Origin: Prevotella sp.
GTDB lineage: Bacteria; Bacteroidota; Bacteroidia; Bacteroidales; Bacteroidaceae
DNA: 64,000 bases
NCBI GenBank assembly: GCA_016291495.1
Contig: JAEEXI010000008.1
Location: 62,001-126,000 of the forward strand
Direction of reading: 5' to 3'
Position 1 is the first letter of the stretch. Each line of letters opens with the position of its first letter. Below the pieces are notes generated by a model, which ran no database searches, had not been told where the DNA came from, and saw only the letters and a program-made list of their open reading frames with translations. A program made the position numbers and the translations under genes. Below, one piece after another: positions 29,843 through 37,767 of the stretch.

Positions 29843-30418
29843 CTACTCCCAATACGTAATCGTGCGGACAGAGGGGACGCCGTCTATGGTTCGCTTGGTC
29901 CAATTACCGTATTGGTCGTACTCCTGGTACTTGTATACTATCTGCCATTCCGGATCAATAGAGGACTTGACAATCCAAAAAGCAATGTCTCCGTTCCTGT
30001 CATACACGAAACCATTGTTCCATTTGTCATAGGGAGTGGTAATCAAAATGTTAGTAATCTGTCCATCCTGATTATAGGTGAACTCACTGCTCCTTGTGCC
30101 CCATTCTTCAAACTCCTCCGCATAGAACTCATAACTGTATTTAGCAATCTGTCCTTTCCTGTTGCGGAGCAGTTTAGGCGTATTCCCTTCCACGCCGATA
30201 ATCTTTCCATTTCGGTCAAACTCGACTTTCGAACCAACGATATCCCAATAGGACACTTCGCCATCAATCTTGTAACTCTTGACCTTGCCTTTCAGGTTAA
30301 GCATCACGTAATCGGGATTCTCATTCGCATCATGAATCTGTGCAACAGCCTGTTGCCATCCACCAAATGCCATCAGACTGATGATGGCAATAATCGTTAT
30401 AACATTAGGTTTTTTCAT
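29843..30418 (-). CDS. Secreted hypothetical protein with YD-like strands
   Basis: A 191-residue protein with a clear signal peptide (about 1-26, ending AVAQ). The mature part is a series of short beta-strand repeats built on Tyr/Asp/Gly (VEFDRNGKI, FTYNQDGQI, FVYDRNGDI, QEYDQYGNW), recalling the RHS/YD-type repeat fold; a role cannot be assigned. It has its own -7 element and stands alone between a terminator and the repeat-filled gap. Confidence 0.8.
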   Translation of the reverse strand: MKKPNVITIIAIISLMAFGGWQQAVAQIHDANENPDYVMLNLKGKVKSYKIDGEVSYWDIVGSKVEFDRNGKIIGVEGNTPKLLRNRKGQIAKYSYEFYAEEFEEWGTRSSEFTYNQDGQITNILITTPYDKWNNGFVYDRNGDIAFWIVKSSIDPEWQIVYKYQEYDQYGNWTKRTIDGVPSVRTITYWE

Positions 30419-30455
30419 CTTCTAGTATATTGGTTAGTAATTTGCACTCTGAGGG

Positions 30456-30463
30456 CAAAGATA
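30456..30463 (-). promoter_or_regulatory. -7 promoter element of the gene at 29843-30418
   Basis: Read on minus this is TATCTTTG, 37 bases before the ATG. Confidence 0.6.
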
Positions 30464-30530
30464 GGCATTATTATGGAGAAAAGCAAATTGTTTCAGAAAA
30501 AAATGTTCAACAATAATAGCTCAAATCTTC

Positions 30531-30689
30531 CTCATAGGTTGCTCATAGGTTACTCATAGGTTACTCATAGGTTACTCATAGGCATCTCATAGGTTACTCA
30601 TAGGATACTCTATCCTTGCTCATACCCCTAAAGCATGAGCAAGGTATGAGGAAGATATGAGAAAAATGTGAGAAAGAAGTGAGACTTTT
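30531..30689. repeat. 11-bp periodic array with inverted arms (copy 1)
   Basis: Nine contiguous 11-bp units run from 30531 to 30629, each starting CTC (consensus CTCATAGGTTA; variants CTCATAGGCAT, CTCATAGGATA, CTCTATCCTTG, CTCATACCCCT). From 30635 five further units with the same period start ATGAG or GTGAG. The two arms are inverted with respect to each other, with GCTCAT/ATGAGC at the centre. It fills most of the gap between the symporter 3' end and the secreted hypothetical. A second copy is at 62081-62206. Confidence 0.88.
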
Positions 30690-30773
30690 TATGTTTACGC
30701 ACCGTAAACTTATGTTCAACGTCCTTAAACATATGTACACCGCCCTTGAACTTATGTTTACGGGCCGTGAATA
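30690..30773. repeat. Four 21-bp tandem repeats
   Basis: Four exact-length 21-bp units at 30690, 30711, 30732 and 30753, each starting TATGT and ending in A/G-AAC-N or a variant. The first unit contains GTTTACG and CGTAAAC as an inverted repeat around CAC. The array begins directly after the 11-bp array and ends 12 bases before the symporter stop. Confidence 0.85.
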
Positions 30774-30785
30774 TAAAATTTCTAG

Positions 30786-32252
30786 TTATAAATATACTTT
30801 TTTGTGGGCTGTGCTTGCTGCTCCACTCCAAAGACCCAGGAATGTGAAGAGGCCGTTGAAGATGAGTAGCTCGTAGCCGAAACGGTAGCCCCAGAGGTGT
30901 TGGGAAAGGGTGTCGAGGGCGTAGCAAAGGAGGGGCGATGCGATGCAGATATAGGGTGTCAGGCGGTCGTTGGGCTGACGCTTCGTAAACAGACCAAAGG
31001 CAAAGAGACCCAGCAGCGGTCCATAGGTATAGGACACAAGGATATAAATGGCGTCTATCAGGGAGGTGGAATTCACGGAGCGGAACAACAGGATAAAGAG
31101 CATAAAGGCAAGACACATGACGAGATGTGTCCGTTTGCGCAACTGCTCATCCTGAGGCTGTTGACGGATGTCCACGCAATAGCAGGTCGTCAGGGATGTC
31201 AACGCCGAATCGGCACTGGAGAACGAGGCTGCCAGAATGCCGAGGAGAAAGAAAGTCAAGAGCATGTAAAAATTGCTGCCGCCGCTGGAGAGGGTGGACT
31301 GGACGAAGGAAGGGAGCAATGAGTCGGGAGATATGGAAGATGAAAGATGGATGAGGGATGTGGGCTGATGGATGAGGGTGACCAAAAGGACACCCAGGGA
31401 GAGAAAGAGCAGGTTGGCTGGCAGGAAGGCGATGCCATAGGAACACATATCCTTCTGGGCGTCGCGGAGGGTCTTGCACGTCAGGTTCTTCTGCATCATA
31501 TCCTGGTCCAGTCCTGTCATCACCACGACGATAAAGATGCCGCTAAGAAACTGTTTCCAGAAATTGTAGGGCGACTTCCAGTCATCGAACACAAAGATGC
31601 GGCTCAGTTCGCTTCCCTTCACAACATCAACGGCTTCGCTGACAGACAGGTGCATCATGGAGATGACCTGGAGGATGATGAGAATGAGAGCGGTAAAGAG
31701 ACAGAGGGTCTGGAAGGAATCGGTGAAAACCAGCGTGGCGATGCCGCCGCGACGGGTATAGAGCCATACGAGCAGTACCATTCCCACAATATTCACCACG
31801 AAGGGGATGCCCATCGAGTCGAAGACAAACTGCTGGAGTATCATGCAGACAACGTAGAACTTCACGGCTGAGCCCGACATCTTCGAGAGCAGGAAAAACC
31901 AGGCGCCTGTCTGATAGGACCGTCTGCCGAGACGCTGACCAAGATAGGCATAAATGCTGGTGAGCGACAACTTGTAATAAAGTGGCAGCAAGAGGAACGC
32001 CACGACGACGTATCCCACGATGAAACCGAGACAAACCTGCAGGTAGGTCATCTGCGAGGTAAGTACCATTCCTGGTACGGAGACAAAGGTCACTCCTGAG
32101 ATAGACGCACCAATCATCCCAAATGCCACCATATACCAAGGTGAGCGGCGGTTGGCTCGATAGAAGGTGTCGTTATTCGCCTTTCGGCTTGTCAGATGGC
32201 TGATGCCTAGAAGAATGCCGAAATAGGCTAAGACTACTAATAATATGACCAT
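30786..32252 (-). CDS. Sodium:solute symporter (SSS family)
   Basis: A 488-residue membrane protein with about a dozen helices and the SSS features FGMIGASISGVTFVSVPGM near residue 46 and the late GILAASFSSADSALTSLTTC. It would import a solute with Na+; the substrate (sugar, sialic acid, proline or other) is not evident. A loop near residue 293-308 carries a low-complexity peptide (HQPTSLIHLSSSIS) encoded by seven 7-bp repeats. It follows rnhB by six bases and is the last gene of the long minus-strand run. Confidence 0.9.
   Translation of the reverse strand: MVILLVVLAYFGILLGISHLTSRKANNDTFYRANRRSPWYMVAFGMIGASISGVTFVSVPGMVLTSQMTYLQVCLGFIVGYVVVAFLLLPLYYKLSLTSIYAYLGQRLGRRSYQTGAWFFLLSKMSGSAVKFYVVCMILQQFVFDSMGIPFVVNIVGMVLLVWLYTRRGGIATLVFTDSFQTLCLFTALILIILQVISMMHLSVSEAVDVVKGSELSRIFVFDDWKSPYNFWKQFLSGIFIVVVMTGLDQDMMQKNLTCKTLRDAQKDMCSYGIAFLPANLLFLSLGVLLVTLIHQPTSLIHLSSSISPDSLLPSFVQSTLSSGGSNFYMLLTFFLLGILAASFSSADSALTSLTTCYCVDIRQQPQDEQLRKRTHLVMCLAFMLFILLFRSVNSTSLIDAIYILVSYTYGPLLGLFAFGLFTKRQPNDRLTPYICIASPLLCYALDTLSQHLWGYRFGYELLIFNGLFTFLGLWSGAASTAHKKVYL
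31333..31381. repeat. In-frame heptanucleotide array in the symporter gene
   Basis: Seven contiguous 7-bp units on plus: ATGGAAG, ATGAAAG, ATGGATG, AGGGATG, TGGGCTG, ATGGATG, AGGGTGA. On the coding (minus) strand they are C/T-rich and free of in-frame stops. Confidence 0.75.
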
Positions 32253-32258
32253 CGCGAG

Positions 32259-32900
32259 TTACTCCTCCTGAAAGTCGAACGAGAGTTGTCCGTCTCCCAG
32301 CATATTGAATGTCTTCCGATGAAATGGGGTGATTCCATACTGTCGGATAGCCTCCCGATGTTTCTTGGTGGGATAGCCTTTGTTGGAAAGCCAGTCGTAT
32401 TGGGGGTAATCCTTCGCCAGCGCATCCATATAGTCGTCACGATAGGTCTTGGCAAGGATACTGGCTGCCGCGATGGAAAGGTACTTTCCGTCGCCCTTCA
32501 CAATCGTGGTATATGGAATAGCTATTGGCTGTGGGCTATTAGCTGTTGGTTGATAATAGGGCTTAAAGCGGTTGCCATCGACGATGATGGCCTCTGGGCG
32601 CACCTTCAGTTGGTCGAGAGCCCGATGCATCGCAAGTATGGAGGCATTGAGGATGTTGATTTTGTCGATTTCATCAGGAGTCACAACACCTACCGCCCAG
32701 GCAACGGCATCACGCTCGATGATCTCACGAAGCTGCTTACGCCGTTTATCCGTCAGTTGCTTGGAGTCGTTCAGTTCCTCATTCTGATAGTTCTCTGGAA
32801 AGATGACGGCAGCGGCATAGACACTGCCTGCCAGACAGCCGCGACCAGCCTCATCGCATCCAGCTTCAATCTTTCCCTCGTAATAATGACTCGCCAGCAT
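32259..32900 (-). CDS. rnhB: Ribonuclease HII
   Basis: A 213-residue RNase HII that cuts RNA in RNA-DNA hybrids and at single ribonucleotides. The GCDEAGRGCLAG motif with the catalytic Asp-Glu pair, IVDGNRF, and VKGDGKYLSIAAASILAKTYRD are intact. Between NRFKPY and VKGDGK, where relatives have a short loop, it carries YQPTANSPQPIA, encoded by five 7-bp repeats. It starts 12 bases after the sufS stop. Confidence 0.95.
   Translation of the reverse strand: MLASHYYEGKIEAGCDEAGRGCLAGSVYAAAVIFPENYQNEELNDSKQLTDKRRKQLREIIERDAVAWAVGVVTPDEIDKINILNASILAMHRALDQLKVRPEAIIVDGNRFKPYYQPTANSPQPIAIPYTTIVKGDGKYLSIAAASILAKTYRDDYMDALAKDYPQYDWLSNKGYPTKKHREAIRQYGITPFHRKTFNMLGDGQLSFDFQEE
32518..32552. repeat. In-frame heptanucleotide array in rnhB
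   Basis: On the coding (minus) strand five contiguous 7-bp units: CAACCAA, CAGCTAA, TAGCCCA, CAGCCAA, TAGCTAT. Stops TAA and TAG occur only in the other frames. Confidence 0.78.
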
Positions 32901-32912
32901 AACTATGAACTA

Positions 32913-34160
32913 TCAAAACATTTTACTGACTCTGCGGATGCCAGCTACAAGCGTGTCTATCTCTTCTTTCGTATTGTAGAGCGCGAACGAGGCACGGACG
33001 GTACCAGAGATGCCCAAACGGTCCATCAGCGGTTGTGCACAATGATGGCCTGTACGTACAGCAATACCCAGACGATCCAAGAGGGTTCCCATATCCAGAT
33101 GATGGATCTCACCTACATTGAAAGAGACGACAGCGTCTCTTAAAGGTGAGGGGTGAGAGGTGAGAGGTGAGAGATTACTTGATGGACCATAAATATGAAT
33201 GTCAGGAATCGTTTGCAACTGCTCCATCGCATAGCGGGTGAGTTCCTGCTCATGTTCCTGAATGGCGTCAAAGCCGATGGAATCGACATATTCGATGGCT
33301 TTGGCCAGTCCATGAGTGGCGACATAGTCAGGAGTTCCTGCCTCAAACTTGAAGGGCAGGCGCTCGAAGGTGGTTTTCTCCCACGTCACCTTATCAATCA
33401 TCTCGCCACCGCCCTGATAGGGAGGCAGTTTTTCGAGCCATTCCTCCTTGCCATAGAGCACGCCAATGCCTGTAGGTCCATACATCTTATGACCACTGAA
33501 GGCAAAAAAGTCGCAATCCATCGCCTGCACATCCACCTGGAAGTGGGGTGCGCTCTGGGCACCATCCACCAGAACGGGGATGCCGTGAGCGTGGGCTGTC
33601 TTAATGATGTCCTCAACGGGGTTGACAGTTCCCAGCACGTTACTCACATGCGCCACACTGATGATCTTCGTTTGGGGGGTAATCAGCGATTCCAATTGAT
33701 CCAAACAGAGCAATCCATCATCCGTGATGGGGATATGTTTCACTATAATTCCCCGTTTCATCGCCTGCAGTTGCCACGAAACGATGTTCGAGTGGTGCTC
33801 CATCTCCGTGACGATCACCTCATCGCCTTCCTTCATCTGACTCTCGCAGAAGGTGGAGGCTACAAGGTTGATGGCCTCTGTCGTACCACGTGTGAATACT
33901 ATCTCCTCTATCTTACGAGCATTGACAAACTGCCGTACTTTCTCTCGTGCAGCCTCATGCAGATCTGTTGCTTGCTGCGACAAGTAATGCACTCCACGAT
34001 GCACATTCGCATTCACGTTGAGATACTCATCCCTCATCGCATCGAGCACACAGAGCGGCTTCTGGGTGGTAGCCGCATTGTCAAGATAGACCAGTGGCTT
34101 GCCATATACCTCTCTCCCCAGAATCGGGAAATCCTCCCGTACCTTATTGATATCGTACAT
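32913..34160 (-). CDS. sufS: Cysteine desulfurase SufS
   Basis: Group II PLP-dependent cysteine desulfurase supplying sulfur to the SufBCD scaffold. The PLP lysine is Lys225 in FSGHKMYGPTG, and the persulfide-forming cysteine is Cys374 in RTGHHCAQPLM. Length 415 is slightly above the family's 405, because residues about 327-340 (SSNLSPLTSHPSPL) are encoded by a 7-bp array and sit between IHIYGP and DAVVSF. It follows sufD by six bases. No sufE or sufU is seen in the window. Confidence 0.96.
   Translation of the reverse strand: MYDINKVREDFPILGREVYGKPLVYLDNAATTQKPLCVLDAMRDEYLNVNANVHRGVHYLSQQATDLHEAAREKVRQFVNARKIEEIVFTRGTTEAINLVASTFCESQMKEGDEVIVTEMEHHSNIVSWQLQAMKRGIIVKHIPITDDGLLCLDQLESLITPQTKIISVAHVSNVLGTVNPVEDIIKTAHAHGIPVLVDGAQSAPHFQVDVQAMDCDFFAFSGHKMYGPTGIGVLYGKEEWLEKLPPYQGGGEMIDKVTWEKTTFERLPFKFEAGTPDYVATHGLAKAIEYVDSIGFDAIQEHEQELTRYAMEQLQTIPDIHIYGPSSNLSPLTSHPSPLRDAVVSFNVGEIHHLDMGTLLDRLGIAVRTGHHCAQPLMDRLGISGTVRASFALYNTKEEIDTLVAGIRRVSKMF
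33145..33173. repeat. In-frame heptanucleotide array in sufS
   Basis: On plus: one GGTGAGG followed by three GGTGAGA units and a final G (29 bp). It matches the sufD array at 35191-35219 at 28 of 29 positions, in the opposite orientation. The coding strand reads through as LSPLTSHPSP. Confidence 0.9.
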
Positions 34161-34166
34161 ATTCTA

Positions 34167-35522
34167 CTATTTACAGAGTTTGCAGCCGGAACATTTGTTG
34201 AGTTCACCACGGAAGCGCTTCTCGACGAGGTAGTGCAGGCGGTCGCGAAGGGGTTCGAGCTGCATGTGGTCGATGACTTCGTTGATGAAGGCATTCTGTA
34301 ACAGCATCTTTGCCTCGTCAAGCGAGATGCCTCGCTGGCGCATATAGAACAAGGCTGCATCGTTGAGTTGACCAACGGTAGAGCCGTGCGCACACTTCAC
34401 ATCATCGGCATAGATCTCCAGCATGGGCTGGGTGTACATACGAGCCTCCTTAGTAGCCGTCAGGTTCTGATTCGTCATCTGCGAGGTGGTTTTCTGAGCC
34501 CCATGTTCTACCAGTACACGTCCTGCAAAGGCACCAACAGCCTTATCGTCGAGCACATATTTGTAGAGTTCGTTCGAGGTACAATGAGGTACCTTATGGG
34601 TAATCAACGTGTTGTTATCGACATGCTGTTGTTTATCAGCAATCACACAACCATAGCATTGGCATTCTGCACCCTCGCCAGAGAAAGTGAGGTCAAGTTT
34701 GTTGCGGGTGATACCATTATGCAACGTAATAACATTGTGGTTCACGCGACTATTAGCCTGTTGGTCGATATAGACGTTGCTCACACGGACATTCTTATGG
34801 TGCGTCTCTTCCATGCAATAGAGGTCGAGAGAAGCATTCTCACCTACGTAGGCCTCAATGACCTGCGTAGCGAGAAAGTTACGGTCGTCCGCGGCATGGT
34901 CGCAGAACAGCATTTTTATCTCTGCACCTTCTTCGAGGATGATGAGCACACGACGGTTGACCATCAAATCGACATCACTACGCAGGATATTTATAACCTG
35001 AATGGCACGATCGACCTTCACGTTTCGAGGCACATAGACATAGAGGCCATCCTGTGCCAGCATCGTATTAAGGTCTGTTGCTGCATCATTAGCCGTACCT
35101 GCCAAACGGTTGTAATAATCAGTGGTAGCAAAATCTTTCAGAGAGCCGATAATGACACCTTCAGGCAGTTTGGCCAACGCATGAGGTATTCTCTCACCTC
35201 TCACCTCTAACCCCTCACCACTATAGAACATATCATTGACTACAAAATAAAGGCTTGTAGATAGGTTGGGCACATCACAACGGAACGCATGATAGGGATC
35301 GACGGGAATCTGGAGGCGATTGAGGTTCAACCCATAGTCAGGCGCAAAGAGTTGCTGCATGTCGGTATATTTGTAGCGCTCGACTTTCCTGCTGGGGAAA
35401 CCAGCAGACACGAAACGTTCAAAAGCCTCATCGCGCACGGCGTTCATCACGTCGCTGCTATGCCCACAAATCATCGTGCGACACTGCTCGTACAGGTCTA
35501 TGTATTGTTGCTCGCTATTCAT
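34167..35522 (-). CDS. sufD: SufD, Fe-S cluster assembly scaffold
   Basis: A 451-residue SufD, partner of SufB and SufC in Fe-S cluster assembly. It has the beta-helix core and the family C-terminus (YADDVKCAHGSTVGQLNDAALFYMRQRGIS). A low-complexity stretch GEGLEVRGERIP near residue 103-114 is encoded by a 29-bp heptamer array. It overlaps sufC by four bases. Identification is firm from the C-terminal signature and the B-C-D-S order. Confidence 0.95.
   Translation of the reverse strand: MNSEQQYIDLYEQCRTMICGHSSDVMNAVRDEAFERFVSAGFPSRKVERYKYTDMQQLFAPDYGLNLNRLQIPVDPYHAFRCDVPNLSTSLYFVVNDMFYSGEGLEVRGERIPHALAKLPEGVIIGSLKDFATTDYYNRLAGTANDAATDLNTMLAQDGLYVYVPRNVKVDRAIQVINILRSDVDLMVNRRVLIILEEGAEIKMLFCDHAADDRNFLATQVIEAYVGENASLDLYCMEETHHKNVRVSNVYIDQQANSRVNHNVITLHNGITRNKLDLTFSGEGAECQCYGCVIADKQQHVDNNTLITHKVPHCTSNELYKYVLDDKAVGAFAGRVLVEHGAQKTTSQMTNQNLTATKEARMYTQPMLEIYADDVKCAHGSTVGQLNDAALFYMRQRGISLDEAKMLLQNAFINEVIDHMQLEPLRDRLHYLVEKRFRGELNKCSGCKLCK
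35191..35219. repeat. In-frame heptanucleotide array in sufD
   Basis: On the coding (minus) strand the units are GGTGAGG, GGTTAGA, GGTGAGA, GGTGAGA plus G. The second unit differs from the sufS copy by one base (plus-strand A at 35209), changing what would be an in-frame TGA to TTA. Confidence 0.9.
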
Positions 35523-36274
35523 TCCTCTCCAATCTCCTCTTTAATCCAGTCGTAGCCGTGCTCCTGAATCTGAACAGCCAACTCAGGACCACCCGTCTTC
35601 ACAATACGACCTTTGTAGAGTACATGCACAAACTGGGGACGGATCATCTCCAACAGACGGTCGTAGTGGGTGATAACGATGCAGGAAGTCTCAGGCGTCT
35701 GGAGTTTGTTGACACCCTCAGCCACAATGCGCATGGCATCCACATCCAGACCAGAGTCCGTCTCGTCGAGGATGCTGAGTTTGGGCTCCAGCATCGCCAT
35801 CTGGAAGATTTCGTTACGTTTCTTCTCACCACCGCTAAAGCCCTCGTTGACTGAGCGGTTGGCGAGTTTGGAGTCGAGTTCCACAATCTTACGCTTCTCA
35901 CGCATCAGCTTCAGGAACTCAGCCGCATTCATGGGGTCGAGGCCCTGCGCCTTACGCTTCTCGTTGATGGCTGCCTTCATGAAGTTGGTCATCGAGACAC
36001 CTGGAATCTCCACAGGATACTGGAACGACAGGAAGATGCCTTCGTGGGCACGATCCTCTGGCTTCATCTCAAGGAGGTTTTTGCCATTGAAGTAAGCCTC
36101 GCCCTCAGTGACCTCGTAGAGTGGATTACCCACGAGCACAGCACTGAGTGTACTCTTACCAGAACCATTAGGTCCCATGATGGCATGCGTCTCACCATCG
36201 TTGATGACAAGGTCGATGCCTTTTAATATCTCTTTGTCGCCAATCTTGGCGTGTAAGTTTTTGACTTCTAACAT
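35519..36274 (-). CDS. sufC: SufC, Fe-S assembly ATPase
   Basis: A 251-residue ABC-type ATPase that drives the SufBCD complex. It has Walker A GPNGSGKST, the signature FSGGEKKRNE and Walker B LSILDETDSGLD. It starts four bases after the sufB stop and overlaps sufD by four bases. SufC works in the cytoplasm and is not a transporter. Confidence 0.97.
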   Translation of the reverse strand: MLEVKNLHAKIGDKEILKGIDLVINDGETHAIMGPNGSGKSTLSAVLVGNPLYEVTEGEAYFNGKNLLEMKPEDRAHEGIFLSFQYPVEIPGVSMTNFMKAAINEKRKAQGLDPMNAAEFLKLMREKRKIVELDSKLANRSVNEGFSGGEKKRNEIFQMAMLEPKLSILDETDSGLDVDAMRIVAEGVNKLQTPETSCIVITHYDRLLEMIRPQFVHVLYKGRIVKTGGPELAVQIQEHGYDWIKEEIGEE

Positions 36275-36278
36275 ATCT

Positions 36279-37751
36279 TTATCCTACAGTTCCTTCTAAT
36301 GATACTGATAATAGTTTCTGGGCCTCAACAGCAAACTCCATGGGGAGTTTCTGGAGCACCTCTTTGGCATAGCCATTAACAATCAATCCTACGGCTTGTT
36401 CAGTAGGGATGCCTCGCTGGTTGCAATAGAAGAGTTGGTCTTCAGAGATTTTCGAAGTAGTAGCCTCGTGCTCGAAGACGGCGGTATCGTTATGCACATC
36501 CATATAGGGGAAGGTGTGGGCACCACAATCGGAACCCAACAACAGCGAGTCGCATGAGGAATAGTTACGGGCGTTGTCTGCAGTAGATGCCGCACGTACC
36601 AGTCCACGATACGAGTTCTGCGAGTGACCAGCGGAGATTCCCTTCGAGATAATCGTACTCTTGGTATTTTTACCAATATGAATCATCTTCGTACCTGTAT
36701 CGGCCTCTTGGTAGTTGTTGGTCACGGCTACTGAGTAGAACTCTGCCTGTGAGTTATCGCCTCTCAGGATACAAGAGGGATACTTCCATGTGATAGCACT
36801 ACCCGTCTCTACCTGTGTCCAAGAGAGTTTCGAATCGACACCTCGCAAATCACCACGTTTGGTGACCAGATTGAGCACACCACCCTTACCGTTCTCATCG
36901 CCTGGATACCAATTCTGAACGGTAGAGTATTTTACCTCTGCCCGATTCATCACAATAATCTCAACGATGGCTGCATGCAGTTGGTTCTCATCGCGCATCG
37001 GTGCCGTACAACCTTCGAGATACGACACATAAGCATCGTCGTCAGCAATAATCAGTGTTCGCTCAAACTGACCCGTATTCCTGGCATTGATGCGGAAATA
37101 CGAACTCAGTTCCATCGGACAACGAACACCCTTGGGGATATACACAAAGGAACCATCGCTGAACACTGCTGAGTTGAGGGCTGCAAAGAAATTATCACGA
37201 TAAGGCACAACGGTACCTAAATACTGGCGCACCAAATCGCCATGTTCCTTGATGGCCTCACCTATCGAACAGAAGATAACGCCCTTTTCGCGCAGCTTCT
37301 CTTTAAAGGTGGTCTTTACCGATACGCTATCCATGATAGCGTCAACAGCGGTGTTGCCACTCAAGGCTAAGCGCTCTTCCAAGGGTATACCCAATTTATC
37401 GAATGTTTTTTCCAACTGGGGATCAATCATTCCATCACCAGCGGGTTTCTTTGCCATAGGGTCGGCATAATAGGAGATGCCTTGATAATCGATCTCTGGC
37501 ACATGCACATGCCCCCATTTGGGCTCCTGCTGCTCCTTCCAGTAGCGGAACGCCTTGAGACGGAACTCAAGCATCCACTCAGGTTCCCCCTTCTTAGCAG
37601 AGATGAGCCGAACGATGTCCTCGTTCAGCCCTTTCTCGATGATTTCAGTATGTACATCCGTCGTGAAGCCGAACTCATATTTCTGTTCGGCTACCTGACG
37701 GACATATTCGTTATTTATATTCTGTGCGGAAGCAAATTCTTCGCTCTTCAC
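36279..37751 (-). CDS. sufB: SufB, Fe-S cluster assembly scaffold
   Basis: The scaffold on which the Fe-S cluster is built. Residues such as [19 protein letters not shown] and the late [19 protein letters not shown] are family hallmarks. Length is 490. No ATG exists near the conserved [15 protein letters not shown], so the best start is GTG 37751, which lies inside a heptamer repeat; the first 10-11 residues ([11 protein letters not shown]) are thus repeat-encoded. It begins 17 bases after the infB stop, so suf expression may be tied to the nusA-infB operon. Confidence 0.93.
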   Translation of the reverse strand: MKSEEFASAQNINNEYVRQVAEQKYEFGFTTDVHTEIIEKGLNEDIVRLISAKKGEPEWMLEFRLKAFRYWKEQQEPKWGHVHVPEIDYQGISYYADPMAKKPAGDGMIDPQLEKTFDKLGIPLEERLALSGNTAVDAIMDSVSVKTTFKEKLREKGVIFCSIGEAIKEHGDLVRQYLGTVVPYRDNFFAALNSAVFSDGSFVYIPKGVRCPMELSSYFRINARNTGQFERTLIIADDDAYVSYLEGCTAPMRDENQLHAAIVEIIVMNRAEVKYSTVQNWYPGDENGKGGVLNLVTKRGDLRGVDSKLSWTQVETGSAITWKYPSCILRGDNSQAEFYSVAVTNNYQEADTGTKMIHIGKNTKSTIISKGISAGHSQNSYRGLVRAASTADNARNYSSCDSLLLGSDCGAHTFPYMDVHNDTAVFEHEATTSKISEDQLFYCNQRGIPTEQAVGLIVNGYAKEVLQKLPMEFAVEAQKLLSVSLEGTVG

Positions 37752-37766
37752 TCTTCACTCTTCACT
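37726..37766. repeat. Heptamer array at the infB/sufB junction, containing the sufB start
   Basis: On minus: three AGTGAAG units, then AGCGAAG, then AATTTGC and TTCCGC. It starts one base after the infB stop codon. The third unit supplies the sufB GTG. The AATTTGC-NNCCGC tail is also found on both arms of the acpP/fabF element at 47536-47630. Confidence 0.85.
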
Positions 37767-37767
37767 T

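Noticed and set aside
30531..30773. Possible CRISPR array
   Set aside because: The 11-bp and 21-bp units are contiguous with no unique spacers, and no cas genes are in the window.
30628..31116. Minus-strand frame with HKF-type heptapeptide repeats
   Set aside because: Most of it is out of frame within the symporter gene, and the repeated part is only the translation of the 21-bp DNA repeats; no promoter or start supports it.
33195..34301. A 368-codon open frame antisense to sufS
   Set aside because: Opposite intact sufS and running into sufD; no family resemblance.
37726..37766. Phase variation of sufB by heptamer slippage
   Set aside because: The GTG used is in the last AGTGAAG unit, so gain or loss of upstream units leaves the frame unchanged; it could alter coupling but would not switch the gene off.
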